From NCBI GenBank assembly GCA_946482655.1, contig CAMLSA010000091.1, positions 1-13,412 of the forward strand: a stretch of DNA of 13,412 nt, read 5' to 3'. The position numbers and the translations under genes were made by a program. Shown here piece after piece: positions 7,202 to 12,871 of this stretch (positions are counted from its first letter, which is position 1; every line of letters starts with the position of its first letter). The notes under the pieces were generated by a model. That model searched no databases. It was not told where the DNA came from and worked only from the letters and a program-made list of their open reading frames with translations. This DNA comes from an uncultured Sphingomonas sp. Its GTDB lineage: Bacteria > Pseudomonadota > Alphaproteobacteria > Sphingomonadales > Sphingomonadaceae.

Positions 7202-7740
7202 GCTGACATGCCGAGAATGCCGACGCGGATCGCGCGCAGCGTCTCGGGCGTCGCGCCAGCCTTGCGGCCCTCCTCTTCCGCAACGTCGGCGGCCTGGCGG
7301 GCGGTCTGCTTGCGTTCCTCCTCGCGGGCCTTCTTTAGCTCGAGCTCGAACAGATTGCCCTGGGTCCTGGTGACCCGCTGACTGGCCAGAGCGAGAGCGT
7401 TGAGATCCTTGATCGATATGTCGACTTCGTCATCCTCGACCATCGGCAGGATCGCGCGCGTGGCGAGCGAGGTGACGAGCTGGGCGAAGACGCGGCTTTG
7501 CGTGTCGTTGCTCGCGTCTGCCCCCTCGATCAGCGAGCGCGTCGCCTCCTGGATCTGGCGCTGGCGCTTGATCGCATCCTCATATTTGAGGGCGTAGCGC
7601 CCCACCGCGCTTTTCGAGACCTTGGTGCCGGCCGCCAGGAGGGCGCTGACGATGTCCGCCTGGGTGCATCCGCGCATCAGCGCGGCGTTGACGGCTTCCC
7701 GGATTGCCGGGTCGCGCTCGATCGAACTGCGAGGGGGCAT
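7198..7740 (-). CDS. Small terminase subunit, Mu gp27-like (DUF3486)
   Basis: This 180-aa protein matches the DUF3486 family (Mu gp27): an N-terminal HTH (residues 24-50, GCTQADIVSALLAAGTKVSKSAVGRYALKY read in sections), a central helical region (RVFAQLVTSLATRAILPM, then DLNALALASQRVTRTQ), and a charged coiled-coil C-terminus (LELKKAREEERKQTARQAA). In the family this is the DNA-recognition subunit of the headful packaging motor. It sits upstream of terL as in Mu, but three extra genes are inserted between them. The stop overlaps the methyltransferase start as GTGA. Confidence 0.85.
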   Translation of the reverse strand: MPPRSSIERDPAIREAVNAALMRGCTQADIVSALLAAGTKVSKSAVGRYALKYEDAIKRQRQIQEATRSLIEGADASNDTQSRVFAQLVTSLATRAILPMVEDDEVDISIKDLNALALASQRVTRTQGNLFELELKKAREEERKQTARQAADVAEEEGRKAGATPETLRAIRVGILGMSA

Positions 7741-7741
7741 A

Positions 7742-8029
7742 TCAATCCCCCGTCTTGAAGCGGCTGACGCCTTCGTAGTTCAGCCGCCCCGCCGCGACGT
7801 CGCGGCCATCGGAGGTGATGCGGGCGACGATGAAGGTGCCGAGATCCTCGCTGATGAGGAGGCCGATGCCGGCGAGATGGGATATCTCCTGGGCGACATC
7901 GCGGCGGGCGACGCGGTGACCAAGCTGGTTGAGGCTCATCGCCAAGGTCTGGTCGTTGTGCTCACCGCCTATGTCGTTGAGCAGATCCAGAATTGCGCGC
8001 CGGATAATCGGCGCGGTTATGTCGTTCAT
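7742..8029 (-). CDS. Mu gp26-like small protein (winged-helix-like)
   Basis: This 95-aa protein has a helical N-terminus (IIRRAILDLLNDIGGEHND), then LAMSLNQLGHRVARRDVAQEISHLAGIGLLISED and a wing-like beta segment (TFIVARITSDGRDVAAG), which reads as a winged-helix fold. Proteins of this size and pattern (the VpaChn25_0724 phage family) occupy the slot just before the small terminase in Mu-like phages, matching Mu gp26. The role is unknown. ATG overlaps the upstream stop (ATGA) with GGAGG close before it. It ends one base before the small terminase start, and carries that gene's ribosome site inside its end. Confidence 0.75.
   Translation of the reverse strand: MNDITAPIIRRAILDLLNDIGGEHNDQTLAMSLNQLGHRVARRDVAQEISHLAGIGLLISEDLGTFIVARITSDGRDVAAGRLNYEGVSRFKTGD
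7746..7751 (-). promoter_or_regulatory. Shine-Dalgarno GGGGGA of the small terminase gene
   Basis: GGGGGA lies five bases before the ATG at 7740 and within the last codons of the upstream gene, a sign of coupled translation. Confidence 0.55.
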
Positions 8030-8493
8030 CGGCCTCCAAGCCCCCTTTCGATCAGCGTGTGCAGATAGGTGTTGGTCGTGCCGAGCTGGGCGGACACGCC
8101 CTTCATCTCGCCTTCGATGCCGGACATGCGCTCCCCGAGCTCGGCGATGTCTTCCTGCAGCTCGACCCGCGTCGGCGCCGCCGAGCAGAGCTCCTCGAGA
8201 CGCTTGATCCGGGCGGCGTCGTCGATCCGATCATCCTCGAGCTGATCGACGCGGGCTTTCAGCCTGTTGAACGACGAGACGGAGGGAAAGCGCATGGCCA
8301 GGCCAAGGTAGATGCCAGTGCATATTCCCCCGACAACGACCACCAGGATGGGCCAGATCGCGCGAATCCAGTCAGACCATTCGACAGCGCTGCTGGGCTG
8401 GCTGCTCGACGCCTGGGCCCAGGCATAGTCCAGGCCGATCATGCCGATGAACAGCACGGCGATCGCCAGTGCGAATGACAGAAACGATCTCAC
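8026..8493 (-). CDS. DUF2730-like membrane-anchored coiled-coil protein
   Basis: The GTG at 8493 overlaps the upstream stop (GTGA). The 155-aa product has an N-terminal hydrophobic segment (residues 4-24, ending YAWAQA, which could be a signal peptide or a helix). A second strong transmembrane segment spans about residues 45-67 (WPILVVVVGGICTGIYLGLA). A coiled coil then runs from about 72 to 150 with the phrase APTRVELQEDIAELGERM. That layout is typical of DUF2730 proteins, which sit between the lysis genes and small terminase in Mu-like phages. The function of the family is unknown; a role near lysis or as a membrane partner is only positional. The weak ribosome site makes the exact start less sure. 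Confidence 0.75.
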   Translation of the reverse strand: MRSFLSFALAIAVLFIGMIGLDYAWAQASSSQPSSAVEWSDWIRAIWPILVVVVGGICTGIYLGLAMRFPSVSSFNRLKARVDQLEDDRIDDAARIKRLEELCSAAPTRVELQEDIAELGERMSGIEGEMKGVSAQLGTTNTYLHTLIERGLGGR

Positions 8494-8945
8494 TTCTCGT
8501 CGATCGAGACTGTGAAGCGGAGCTTGCCGGCGGTTTTCGCCAGCGCGGCCATGTCCTTGTCGAGCAGGCGGATGCAGCCGTGGGTCATCTTATAGACCTG
8601 GTCGCCCCGTCCGCCATGGATGCCGAGCCCGGTGCGGCCGGCATTCTCCGCGAGCTGGGCCTGGCCGCCGATCGGATCGAGGCCGATCCAGAGCGAACCG
8701 ATGCCGGTGCTCGGCCGCGCGAGCGCGGTCACGAAGGTCACGGCATAGTCGCCGGTCGGCGTATGGCCGCGAAACTTCAGCGGATCGCGGGTGGGATTGG
8801 TGGCGTGCCCGGCCGAGCGGCCGGTACAGGAACAGCGGAACAGCGGCTGCGCGCCAAGCGCAAGACCGCCCGGTGCGTAGAGGGCCAATTCCCCCGGCTG
8901 TCTGCGATCTTCGTGCAGCGTGATTTTCAGGTGGCCGATGGTCAT
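8490..8945 (-). CDS. YkuD-type L,D-transpeptidase domain protein at the lysis position
   Basis: This 151-aa protein shows the YkuD signature. TPTGDYAVTF is at residues 62-71. GIHGG (His110) is followed about ten residues later by MTHGCIRLLDKDM, with His122 and the catalytic cysteine at 124. YkuD enzymes act on peptidoglycan stem peptides, forming or, in some members, breaking L,D links. No signal peptide or membrane segment is visible, so access to the periplasm would need a holin or another route. The gene is first after mor, where Mu carries its endolysin, so a cell-wall role in lysis or entry is inferred. ATG at 8945 has a good ribosome site. The stop overlaps the next gene as GTGA. A DUF2778/Tlde1-type relative is an alternative family assignment. 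Confidence 0.8.
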   Translation of the reverse strand: MTIGHLKITLHEDRRQPGELALYAPGGLALGAQPLFRCSCTGRSAGHATNPTRDPLKFRGHTPTGDYAVTFVTALARPSTGIGSLWIGLDPIGGQAQLAENAGRTGLGIHGGRGDQVYKMTHGCIRLLDKDMAALAKTAGKLRFTVSIDEK

Positions 8946-8948
8946 AAT

Positions 8949-8954
8949 TCCCCC
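8949..8954 (-). promoter_or_regulatory. Shine-Dalgarno GGGGGA deciding the L,D-transpeptidase start
   Basis: GGGGGA lies three bases before the ATG at 8945 and supports that start over an upstream ATG at 8987, which has no such site. Confidence 0.6.
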
Positions 8955-9010
8955 GCGATTGCGAGGCTGACACTGCCCTTCGGGCATTATCGGAACGCCC
9001 GTCCGCCGCC

Positions 9011-9026
9011 GGACGGATGTCCGTCC
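9011..9026. repeat. Perfect palindrome GGACGGA-tg-TCCGTCC, candidate operator
   Basis: The arms GGACGGA and TCCGTCC are exact reverse complements separated by two bases. A third six-base element, CCGTCC at 8999-9004, can also pair with GGACGG at 9011-9016 around a six-base loop, so two mutually exclusive hairpins are possible. It lies just past the mor stop and has no T-run after it, so an operator is more likely than a terminator. Confidence 0.5.
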
Positions 9027-9035
9027 TACTGCCGC

Positions 9036-9515
9036 CTAGTCGTCGGGGAACATGTCCATCTGCCGGCTATCGGCCGACCGCTCGGGCGTGAACGGCTTCG
9101 CATCGGCGCCCTCATCGCTGTTGTTCACCAGCTCGGACATATAGGGGCGCGACGTGCCAATCATGCGCGCGGCTTTCGCGATCGACAAGTCTCTCCGTCG
9201 CGCCGCGGCGATCACGCCCGCGCGGCGGGCCCGACGAAGCGCATGGCGGGCGGTGGGTATTTGCAGCCGGCAGCTGCGATATTCGCGGCTGATCAGCGCC
9301 GCTTTCTGGATGCCGATCAGATCCTTGAAGCGGCTGCGCTCGGGATCCGCCGAGATGTAGATTTCCTGGCCGCCGAAAGCCTCGACGATGCGCAGCGTCG
9401 CATAGGGGCCTATCAGATTCGCCCATTCGACCATCTGCTCGGTCCAGCCAGGGCCGGGGACGATGTCCTCGGGGATCGGCAGATTCGCATGATCGTCGAG
9501 ATGGTGCTCACCCAT
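9036..9515 (-). CDS. mor: Mor-family transcription activator
   Basis: This 159-aa protein has the two parts of the Mor/C family. The first is an N-terminal dimerisation region ending in the beta-strand FGGQEIYIS (residues 47-55). The second is a C-terminal helix-turn-helix, DLSIAKAARMIGTSRPYMSELVN (about 109-131). In Mu, Mor binds upstream of the middle promoter as a dimer and recruits RNA polymerase. ATG at 9515 follows the gemA stop by one base (TGAcATG); a longer frame beginning at 9977 is inside gemA and is discarded. It is longer than Mu Mor (about 129 aa) through an acidic tail ending MDMFPDD. It closes the early block and is followed by a 90-bp gap that probably contains its target promoter. 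Confidence 0.85.
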   Translation of the reverse strand: MGEHHLDDHANLPIPEDIVPGPGWTEQMVEWANLIGPYATLRIVEAFGGQEIYISADPERSRFKDLIGIQKAALISREYRSCRLQIPTARHALRRARRAGVIAAARRRDLSIAKAARMIGTSRPYMSELVNNSDEGADAKPFTPERSADSRQMDMFPDD

Positions 9516-9516
9516 G

Positions 9517-10230
9517 TCAGTCGGGCTTCCGGCCGAGATGGCGGCGCAGCATCTTGCCCAAGCCGCGGATGGCGACGTCGAGCTCGTGCGCGGTCCAGTG
9601 GTATCGGCTGAGGCCCAGACCATGGGCGCGGGCGACGAAGGCGGAGGGAGTGGAATCGTACACGGCGCCGGCATCGCGCAGCTTGGCCCAGATCGCGTCG
9701 ATGACGGCAAGGCGATCGGCGGTGGCGCGGGTGACCTGAGCACCGTGGATGCGGGCCATTTCGGCAATCCAGCTGTCCGAAGGCCATTCGACGCCGAGGC
9801 GGACCGCCCAGGACTTGAGCGCTTCAATGACTGCGGGCGCCGCGCGATGATCAACAAAGCGAAGCGCCTCCAGGCCAGTCTGCCGGCGGGTAAAGGCATC
9901 GAGCGCCTGGTCTCCCGGCTCGATCGTCTCCCCCAGCCAATAGAGCGTCCACCACAGCGCGCGAATCTTGCCGACATGCGAACGGTGGCCCATCGGCGCC
10001 GGCCGGTCCCGATTAAGGCGATCGAGCACCTTGCCGATCTCCGACAGGTTCATGTCGGCCATCGAGTCCTTGCCGGTCAGCTCGAGCTGGATGGCGCGGC
10101 GATCGTCGTCGCCGAGCTGCATGCGGTTGGCAGCGGCGCGGACGGCGCCCATCAGCTTCTTGCGGCTGTCGGACTTGCCGGTCGCGGTGCGCAGCGACCG
10201 CCGCGTGAGATCGGCGAAGGACTTAGCCAT
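9517..10230 (-). CDS. gemA: GemA-like regulatory protein (Mu gp16/DUF1018), with internal duplication
   Basis: At 237 aa this belongs to the Mu gp16/GemA family (DUF1018), early proteins of Mu-like phages reported to modulate host gene expression and DNA relaxation. Visible family features are a helical start (RKKLMGAVRAAANRMQLGDD), LTGKDSMADMNLSEIGKVLDRL near residues 51-72, KIRALWWTLYWLG at 88-100 and FTRRQTG followed by APAVIEALKSWAVRLG at about 113-146. Residues 177-233 repeat the 89-146 pattern (I-x-A-x-W, AF/DAF, R, GL, final LG), making it longer than the roughly 150-190 aa I expect. I chose ATG at 10230 over 10248 because it has GGTGG upstream and a compact overlap. It is followed after one base by mor. 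Confidence 0.85.
   Translation of the reverse strand: MAKSFADLTRRSLRTATGKSDSRKKLMGAVRAAANRMQLGDDDRRAIQLELTGKDSMADMNLSEIGKVLDRLNRDRPAPMGHRSHVGKIRALWWTLYWLGETIEPGDQALDAFTRRQTGLEALRFVDHRAAPAVIEALKSWAVRLGVEWPSDSWIAEMARIHGAQVTRATADRLAVIDAIWAKLRDAGAVYDSTPSAFVARAHGLGLSRYHWTAHELDVAIRGLGKMLRRHLGRKPD
9532..9702 (-). repeat. GemA internal repeat, copy 2
   Basis: Residues 177-233 run from IDAIWAKLRDAG to LRRHLG, a divergent copy of residues 89-146. Similarity is clear in pattern but low in identity. Confidence 0.5.
9793..9966 (-). repeat. GemA internal repeat, copy 1
   Basis: Residues 89-146 run from IRALWWTLYWLG to SWAVRLG. They align with residues 177-233 of the same protein with one single-residue gap; shared positions include I, A, W, L, G, AF, R, GL, I, L, R and LG. 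Confidence 0.5.
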
Positions 10231-10600
10231 GGGCCACCATCCGATCATGCTGCGGCATGCGCTCGTTGAAGCTGGCCAGCGTGAAGCGGATCAGCTCGAT
10301 CGGATCGAAGCCGGCGGCGATGGAGAGAAACGAGCGCGGAACCAGATCGAGGGTGATACCCAGGGCTTCGCTCGCCTTTTGCGCGCCGACGAGCATGCAA
10401 AGCACCTGGCTATGATAAGCCGGGTGGCAGTTGCCCTCGTCGTTCATCCAATTGCGCTGTTCGGCCGCTTCCAGGATTCCGATGAGCAGGAGGCGCTGAA
10501 CCAGCAGGCGCTGGGCGGCCCCGATCTCAACGTGGAAGGATGTGATCTGGAAAGGGCCGGCGTCGATGCCGCCGGCCGACGTGAAGGCGACGCCGCTCAT
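10223..10600 (-). CDS. Hypothetical protein (125 aa)
   Basis: ATG at 10600 overlaps the upstream stop (ATGA); a longer frame beginning at 10696 runs through the upstream gene and is rejected. The protein starts MSGVAFTSAGGIDAGPFQI, is mostly helical by composition (AAQRLLVQRLLLIGILEAAE at about residues 28-47), and has no recognisable catalytic motif. It ends in an 8-base overlap with gemA (ATGGCTAA). Its position beside gemA suggests an early regulatory or accessory role, but nothing in the sequence proves that. Confidence 0.65.
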   Translation of the reverse strand: MSGVAFTSAGGIDAGPFQITSFHVEIGAAQRLLVQRLLLIGILEAAEQRNWMNDEGNCHPAYHSQVLCMLVGAQKASEALGITLDLVPRSFLSIAAGFDPIELIRFTLASFNERMPQHDRMVAHG

Positions 10601-10785
10601 TGCCGCACCCAATCGATTATGGTGAGCAGGCCGACGCCGAACACGGCCCAAAAGAAGACCGCGCAAACGACCAGAACCAGGAAAGCGCCCCCGCATCCAT
10701 GGTCATCCTGGCCCAGGACGGGCATGGCGAGCATCTCAGGGGTTTCACACTGTCGCCGCCGATCGACGGAAGAATCGCGCATCAT
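10597..10785 (-). CDS. Small membrane protein (62 aa)
   Basis: The first ATG (10785) overlaps the upstream stop as ATGA, with AAAGGAG eight bases upstream; a second ATG follows at once. The N-terminal half is polar (MMRDSSVDRRRQCETPEM) and the C-terminal half holds one strongly hydrophobic stretch, residues 34-57 (AFLVLVVCAVFFWAVFGVGLL), ending IIDWVRQ. One transmembrane helix is likely. The family is unknown. The end overlaps the next gene (ATGA). Confidence 0.6.
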   Translation of the reverse strand: MMRDSSVDRRRQCETPEMLAMPVLGQDDHGCGGAFLVLVVCAVFFWAVFGVGLLTIIDWVRQ

Positions 10786-11156
10786 TGCTCAAACTCCTTT
10801 GCTGAAGAGAGGGTGAAAGCGGCCAGCAGCTCGTCGGTGAGCGCGCGGAACGGAGGGTGGACCTCGCGGAGCTCGTCGGCCGACCGGATGCCGGAGCGAA
10901 TGGTGGTGTGATCCCGACCGCCGAGGTGGCGGCCGATCTGAGGCAGGCTGAGCCTGGTCGCCCGGCGCGCGGCCCACATGATCGCGAAGCGGGCGCGGGC
11001 GAGCTCGCCGGTGCGGTAGCGGCTGATGATGTCGCCCCGGTGCAGACCGCTGCGCGCCGAGACCCACGCGACCATCTCGTCGATCCGCCGATAGAGCGGC
11101 CGGTTGCTGAGATCGGCGACGGGGCGCTGCACCTCGGCGACGGGCTGCTCAGTCAT
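10782..11156 (-). CDS. Stand-alone DnaA domain IV-like DNA-binding protein
   Basis: Residues 35-100 of this 124-aa protein look like the C-terminal DNA-binding domain of the replication initiator DnaA: RARFAIMWAARRATRLSLPQIGRHLG, then the signature GRDHTTI at residues 80-86, which in DnaA contacts the DnaA box. There is no AAA+ ATPase domain, so it cannot initiate replication as DnaA does. It may bind DnaA-box-like sites to regulate phage genes, or compete with host DnaA; both are inferences. GAGG lies six bases before the ATG. It overlaps both neighbours and sits among early genes. I see no TTATCCACA box in the window, so its targets are probably elsewhere. Confidence 0.85.
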   Translation of the reverse strand: MTEQPVAEVQRPVADLSNRPLYRRIDEMVAWVSARSGLHRGDIISRYRTGELARARFAIMWAARRATRLSLPQIGRHLGGRDHTTIRSGIRSADELREVHPPFRALTDELLAAFTLSSAKEFEQ

Positions 11157-11280
11157 TTGCGGCCTCGCGGTCGGCAGCGCGATCGCGCGAATGGTCGGGA
11201 TCGGCGTCCACGTCGCGGCAGCGGGCGCAGGGGCAGAGATCCTCGTCCGGATCCACCGGGAAGAAGCCGGCGTCGATCAC
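11149..11280 (-). CDS. Tiny Cys-rich protein with CxCxxC (43 aa, GTG start)
   Basis: GTG at 11280 overlaps the upstream stop as GTGA, with AGGAG seven bases upstream. The product begins (M)IDAGFFPVDPDEDLCPCARC, with cysteines at 16, 18 and 21, and continues as a very acidic/basic tail rich in Asp and Arg. The reading frame ends in an 8-base overlap with the DnaA-like gene (ATGACTGA). The cysteine cluster hints at metal binding. I do not recognise a family. Confidence 0.5.
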   Translation of the reverse strand: MIDAGFFPVDPDEDLCPCARCRDVDADPDHSRDRAADREAAND

Positions 11281-11477
11281 CGGGCCGCTCCTGCAACGAC
11301 GATCTCGGCGGCGGGTGGCAGGCTGGAAGGATCGATCTGCAGCTGGCCGCCGAAGCGGGCATCGCAGGTCAGGCAGGCCTCGACCCATCCACGGCCGTTG
11401 ATGAAGAGGTGGCCGGCAAGGCGCGTCGGGAAGGCGCACATGCCACAGATCGTCGGGGCGGAGAGGACGCGCTTCAT
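11277..11477 (-). CDS. Small zinc-ribbon-like protein (66 aa)
   Basis: Cysteines form two CxxC pairs, CGMC at residues 11-14 and CLTC at 35-38, separated by about 20 residues: a classic zinc-ribbon layout. The ATG overlaps the upstream stop (ATGA) and is preceded by a strong GGAGG-type site five bases upstream. The end overlaps a GTG-started gene (GTGA). A DNA- or protein-binding accessory role is inferred only from the metal-binding pattern. Confidence 0.65.
   Translation of the reverse strand: MKRVLSAPTICGMCAFPTRLAGHLFINGRGWVEACLTCDARFGGQLQIDPSSLPPAAEIVVAGAAR
11288..11292 (-). promoter_or_regulatory. Shine-Dalgarno AGGAG deciding a GTG start
   Basis: AGGAG on the minus strand lies seven bases before the GTG at 11280, inside the end of the upstream 66-aa gene. 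It is the main support for calling the tiny downstream gene. Confidence 0.6.
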
Positions 11478-11761
11478 GCCTTCCTCCCATCGGTGAGTTG
11501 CAGCAGCGGTGCCGGAAGCGCCTTCGCCGCGCGCGGCAGGGCGGATCTAGGCGCTCTCTCCTGTGGCGCCGGCTTGAAGGGAGTGGAGGCCTCCTGGAGA
11601 GCGCTCATGATCGATCCCAGGGCTGAGGCGTCGAGAACCTCGAGCTCAATCTTCACGATGGTTTTTCCGGCCTTCCCGGCGGCGGCGAAGGTCCTCAGGC
11701 GGGCTTCGTTCGCCCACCATGAGAAGTGGCGAAGAGCACCCGATTCGTAGTCGCGGATCAT
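11474..11761 (-). CDS. Hypothetical protein (95 aa)
   Basis: The start is ATG at 11761, overlapping the gam stop (ATGA) and preceded by GGAGG seven bases upstream. A longer reading beginning inside gam is an artefact. The protein starts MIRDYESGALRHFSWWANEA and has a predicted alpha/beta N-terminal half (to about residue 60: IVKIELEVLDASALGSIMSAL) followed by a Pro/Ala/Arg-rich, probably disordered tail. I do not recognise a family. Its coupling to gam suggests an early phage function. Confidence 0.7.
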   Translation of the reverse strand: MIRDYESGALRHFSWWANEARLRTFAAAGKAGKTIVKIELEVLDASALGSIMSALQEASTPFKPAPQERAPRSALPRAAKALPAPLLQLTDGRKA

Positions 11762-12330
11762 TCCGCCGCCTCCTCGACCAGGGCGTCCTCGACCTGCTCG
11801 GTCGCGGGGTCCTTGGGCGGGACGCGGTCGATGAAGAATTCCTCGCGCTGCTTGCGGGTGAAGCCGAGCAGGAGAAGGCGCGCGGTATCTTCGTCGCCAG
11901 CGGCGAGCGCCTTGAGCAGCGCCTGCTTGTCGAGCGTCACCTTCTCGCGAAGGAACTGGTAGCCGAAATCGTCCTCGCCCTGCAGCTTGTCGATCGCGTC
12001 GGCTTCCTTGCCGCCATGGACCAGCTTCGGCGTCGTCATCCTTGTGCCGATCAGGCAGCCGGCCAGCTCGATCGACTTGCGCTTGCCCTCCGTGAGCTCG
12101 CCTCCAGCCACAGACCACCAGGGCTTGAGCTGGCGGGCCATGTCCTTCAGCGCCTCCTTCATGGGCGCGGCGAGCTTGTCGGCCGCGCCGTCGATCGCGG
12201 CCTTGCTCTCGGCGCGGTCGACCTCGATCTGATCGAGGCCGGCGGAGATCGCGGCGAACCTGGTGAGCATGGCGACGGCTTCGCCGAGGGTTTGCGGCGC
12301 CTTCTGCGCCGGGGACTTCAAGCGGGTCAT
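11758..12330 (-). CDS. gam: Mu Gam-like host-nuclease inhibitor protein
   Basis: At 190 aa this matches the size and organisation of the Mu Gam family (Phage_Mu_Gam), which resembles Ku and binds the ends of linear double-stranded DNA to protect infecting phage DNA from host exonucleases. Features seen are an N-terminal helical region (residues 14-75) with regularly spaced charges, the KPWW segment near residue 70, the ELTEGKRKSIELAGCLIGTR segment (80s-90s) typical of the family's beta core, and a C-terminal TRKQREEFFIDR helix. GGAG lies 7 bases before the ATG. The start overlaps the upstream stop (ATGA) and the end overlaps the next gene (ATGA). Its place in the early block, upstream of gemA and mor, fits Mu order. 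Confidence 0.9.
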   Translation of the reverse strand: MTRLKSPAQKAPQTLGEAVAMLTRFAAISAGLDQIEVDRAESKAAIDGAADKLAAPMKEALKDMARQLKPWWSVAGGELTEGKRKSIELAGCLIGTRMTTPKLVHGGKEADAIDKLQGEDDFGYQFLREKVTLDKQALLKALAAGDEDTARLLLLGFTRKQREEFFIDRVPPKDPATEQVEDALVEEAAE

Positions 12331-12491
12331 GGATGGGCTCCGATCAGTTGGCGGATGAGCTGGATGGTGAAGATCACGGCGGTGATGCCGGCGACGCCGA
12401 TCCCGAAGCGGCCGGAGACGCGATCGAGATCACCATGATCGGCGGGCGACGGCAGGCGGCCGAACAGCCAGGATGCGAGAATGGCGCGCAT
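12327..12491 (-). CDS. Small single-pass membrane protein (54 aa)
   Basis: The start at 12491 overlaps the upstream stop (TGATG) and the stop overlaps the Gam start (ATGA), which supports a real gene between two recognised ones. The protein begins MRAILASWLFGRLP and has one hydrophobic segment at about residues 31-50 (IGVAGITAVIFTIQLIRQLI), consistent with one transmembrane helix. I do not recognise a family. A longer reading with a start at 12548 would overlap the upstream gene and is less likely. Confidence 0.6.
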   Translation of the reverse strand: MRAILASWLFGRLPSPADHGDLDRVSGRFGIGVAGITAVIFTIQLIRQLIGAHP

Positions 12492-12871
12492 CAGTCGGCG
12501 TCCGGCCGGTCGGTGTTGTTGGGGCAGCCTGGGCAGTTCTTCGCCCATAGCCGGTGCAGGAGATTGATAGCCGGCCCCTTGCGGCGCCGGTTGGTCCGGC
12601 AGCCGGCGAGCGGAATCGGGCCCATGACGGGACAGTCGACGGTCTCGCCGCTGAAGGCGGCGCGGACCACGCCCTCGGCCTCGGCCAGATCGCCGTCATA
12701 GTTCCCGTTGATGAGCCGGCTGATGTAGGCGCTCGACTTCGAAAGCTTCGCGGCCACCTCGCGCTGGCTGGTCTTGTCGCATGCGGCGGCCAGCAGGCGC
12801 ACCCATTCGGGCAGCGGGCTGCCCCAGCCTCGCTCGGCACGGGCGAAATTGGAATCGGTGTTGTAGGCCAT
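12491..12871 (-). CDS. HTH DNA-binding protein, MuB N-terminus-like, with four C-terminal cysteines
   Basis: This 126-aa protein has a Cro/MuB-type helix-turn-helix at about residues 34-57 (TSQREVAAKL, then SSAYISRLINGNYDGDL), followed by VVRAAF. That arrangement matches the N-terminal DNA-binding part of Mu B-like proteins and a widespread small regulator of Mu-like phages. The second half (CPVMGPIPLAGC and KNCPGCPNN) places cysteines at 80, 91, 113 and 116, a spacing that could bind zinc or an Fe-S cluster; this is inferred. No ATPase domain follows, so it is not MuB itself. The start ATG overlaps the upstream stop as TGATG, with GGAAAG about 10 bases upstream. The likely role is early regulation or target binding; the exact function is unknown. 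Confidence 0.75.
   Translation of the reverse strand: MAYNTDSNFARAERGWGSPLPEWVRLLAAACDKTSQREVAAKLSKSSAYISRLINGNYDGDLAEAEGVVRAAFSGETVDCPVMGPIPLAGCRTNRRRKGPAINLLHRLWAKNCPGCPNNTDRPDAD

Larger units (their letters stand above)
8946..9035 (-). promoter_or_regulatory. Candidate Mor-dependent middle/late promoter region
   Basis: This is the longest gap between genes in the window. On the minus strand it holds GATAAT (8986-8991), a good -10 match, and no recognisable -35. If transcription starts about seven bases after it (near 8979), the perfect palindrome at 9011-9026 is centred near -40. Mor/C activators bind dyad sites just upstream of and overlapping the -35 region of weak promoters, so the layout fits Mor activation. 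The motif is seen; its function is inferred. Confidence 0.45.

Noticed and set aside
8974..8986. TGCCC-ttc-GGGCA hairpin as a terminator after mor
   Set aside because: The stem is only 5 bp and no T-run follows on the minus strand. It overlaps the GATAAT candidate and is more likely incidental.
8469..9611. 380-codon open frame on the plus strand
   Set aside because: It covers mor, the promoter gap and the L,D-transpeptidase in antisense. Those have clear motifs and this product has none.
9036..9977. Longer 313-aa reading of the Mor gene
   Set aside because: The added N-terminal part runs antiparallel to no known domain and overlaps gemA almost fully; ATG at 9515 gives a standard Mor protein just after the gemA stop.
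10857..11750. 297-codon open frame on the plus strand
   Set aside because: It is antisense to the DnaA-like gene and its neighbours; the product is Arg/Asp/Gly-rich and unrecognisable.
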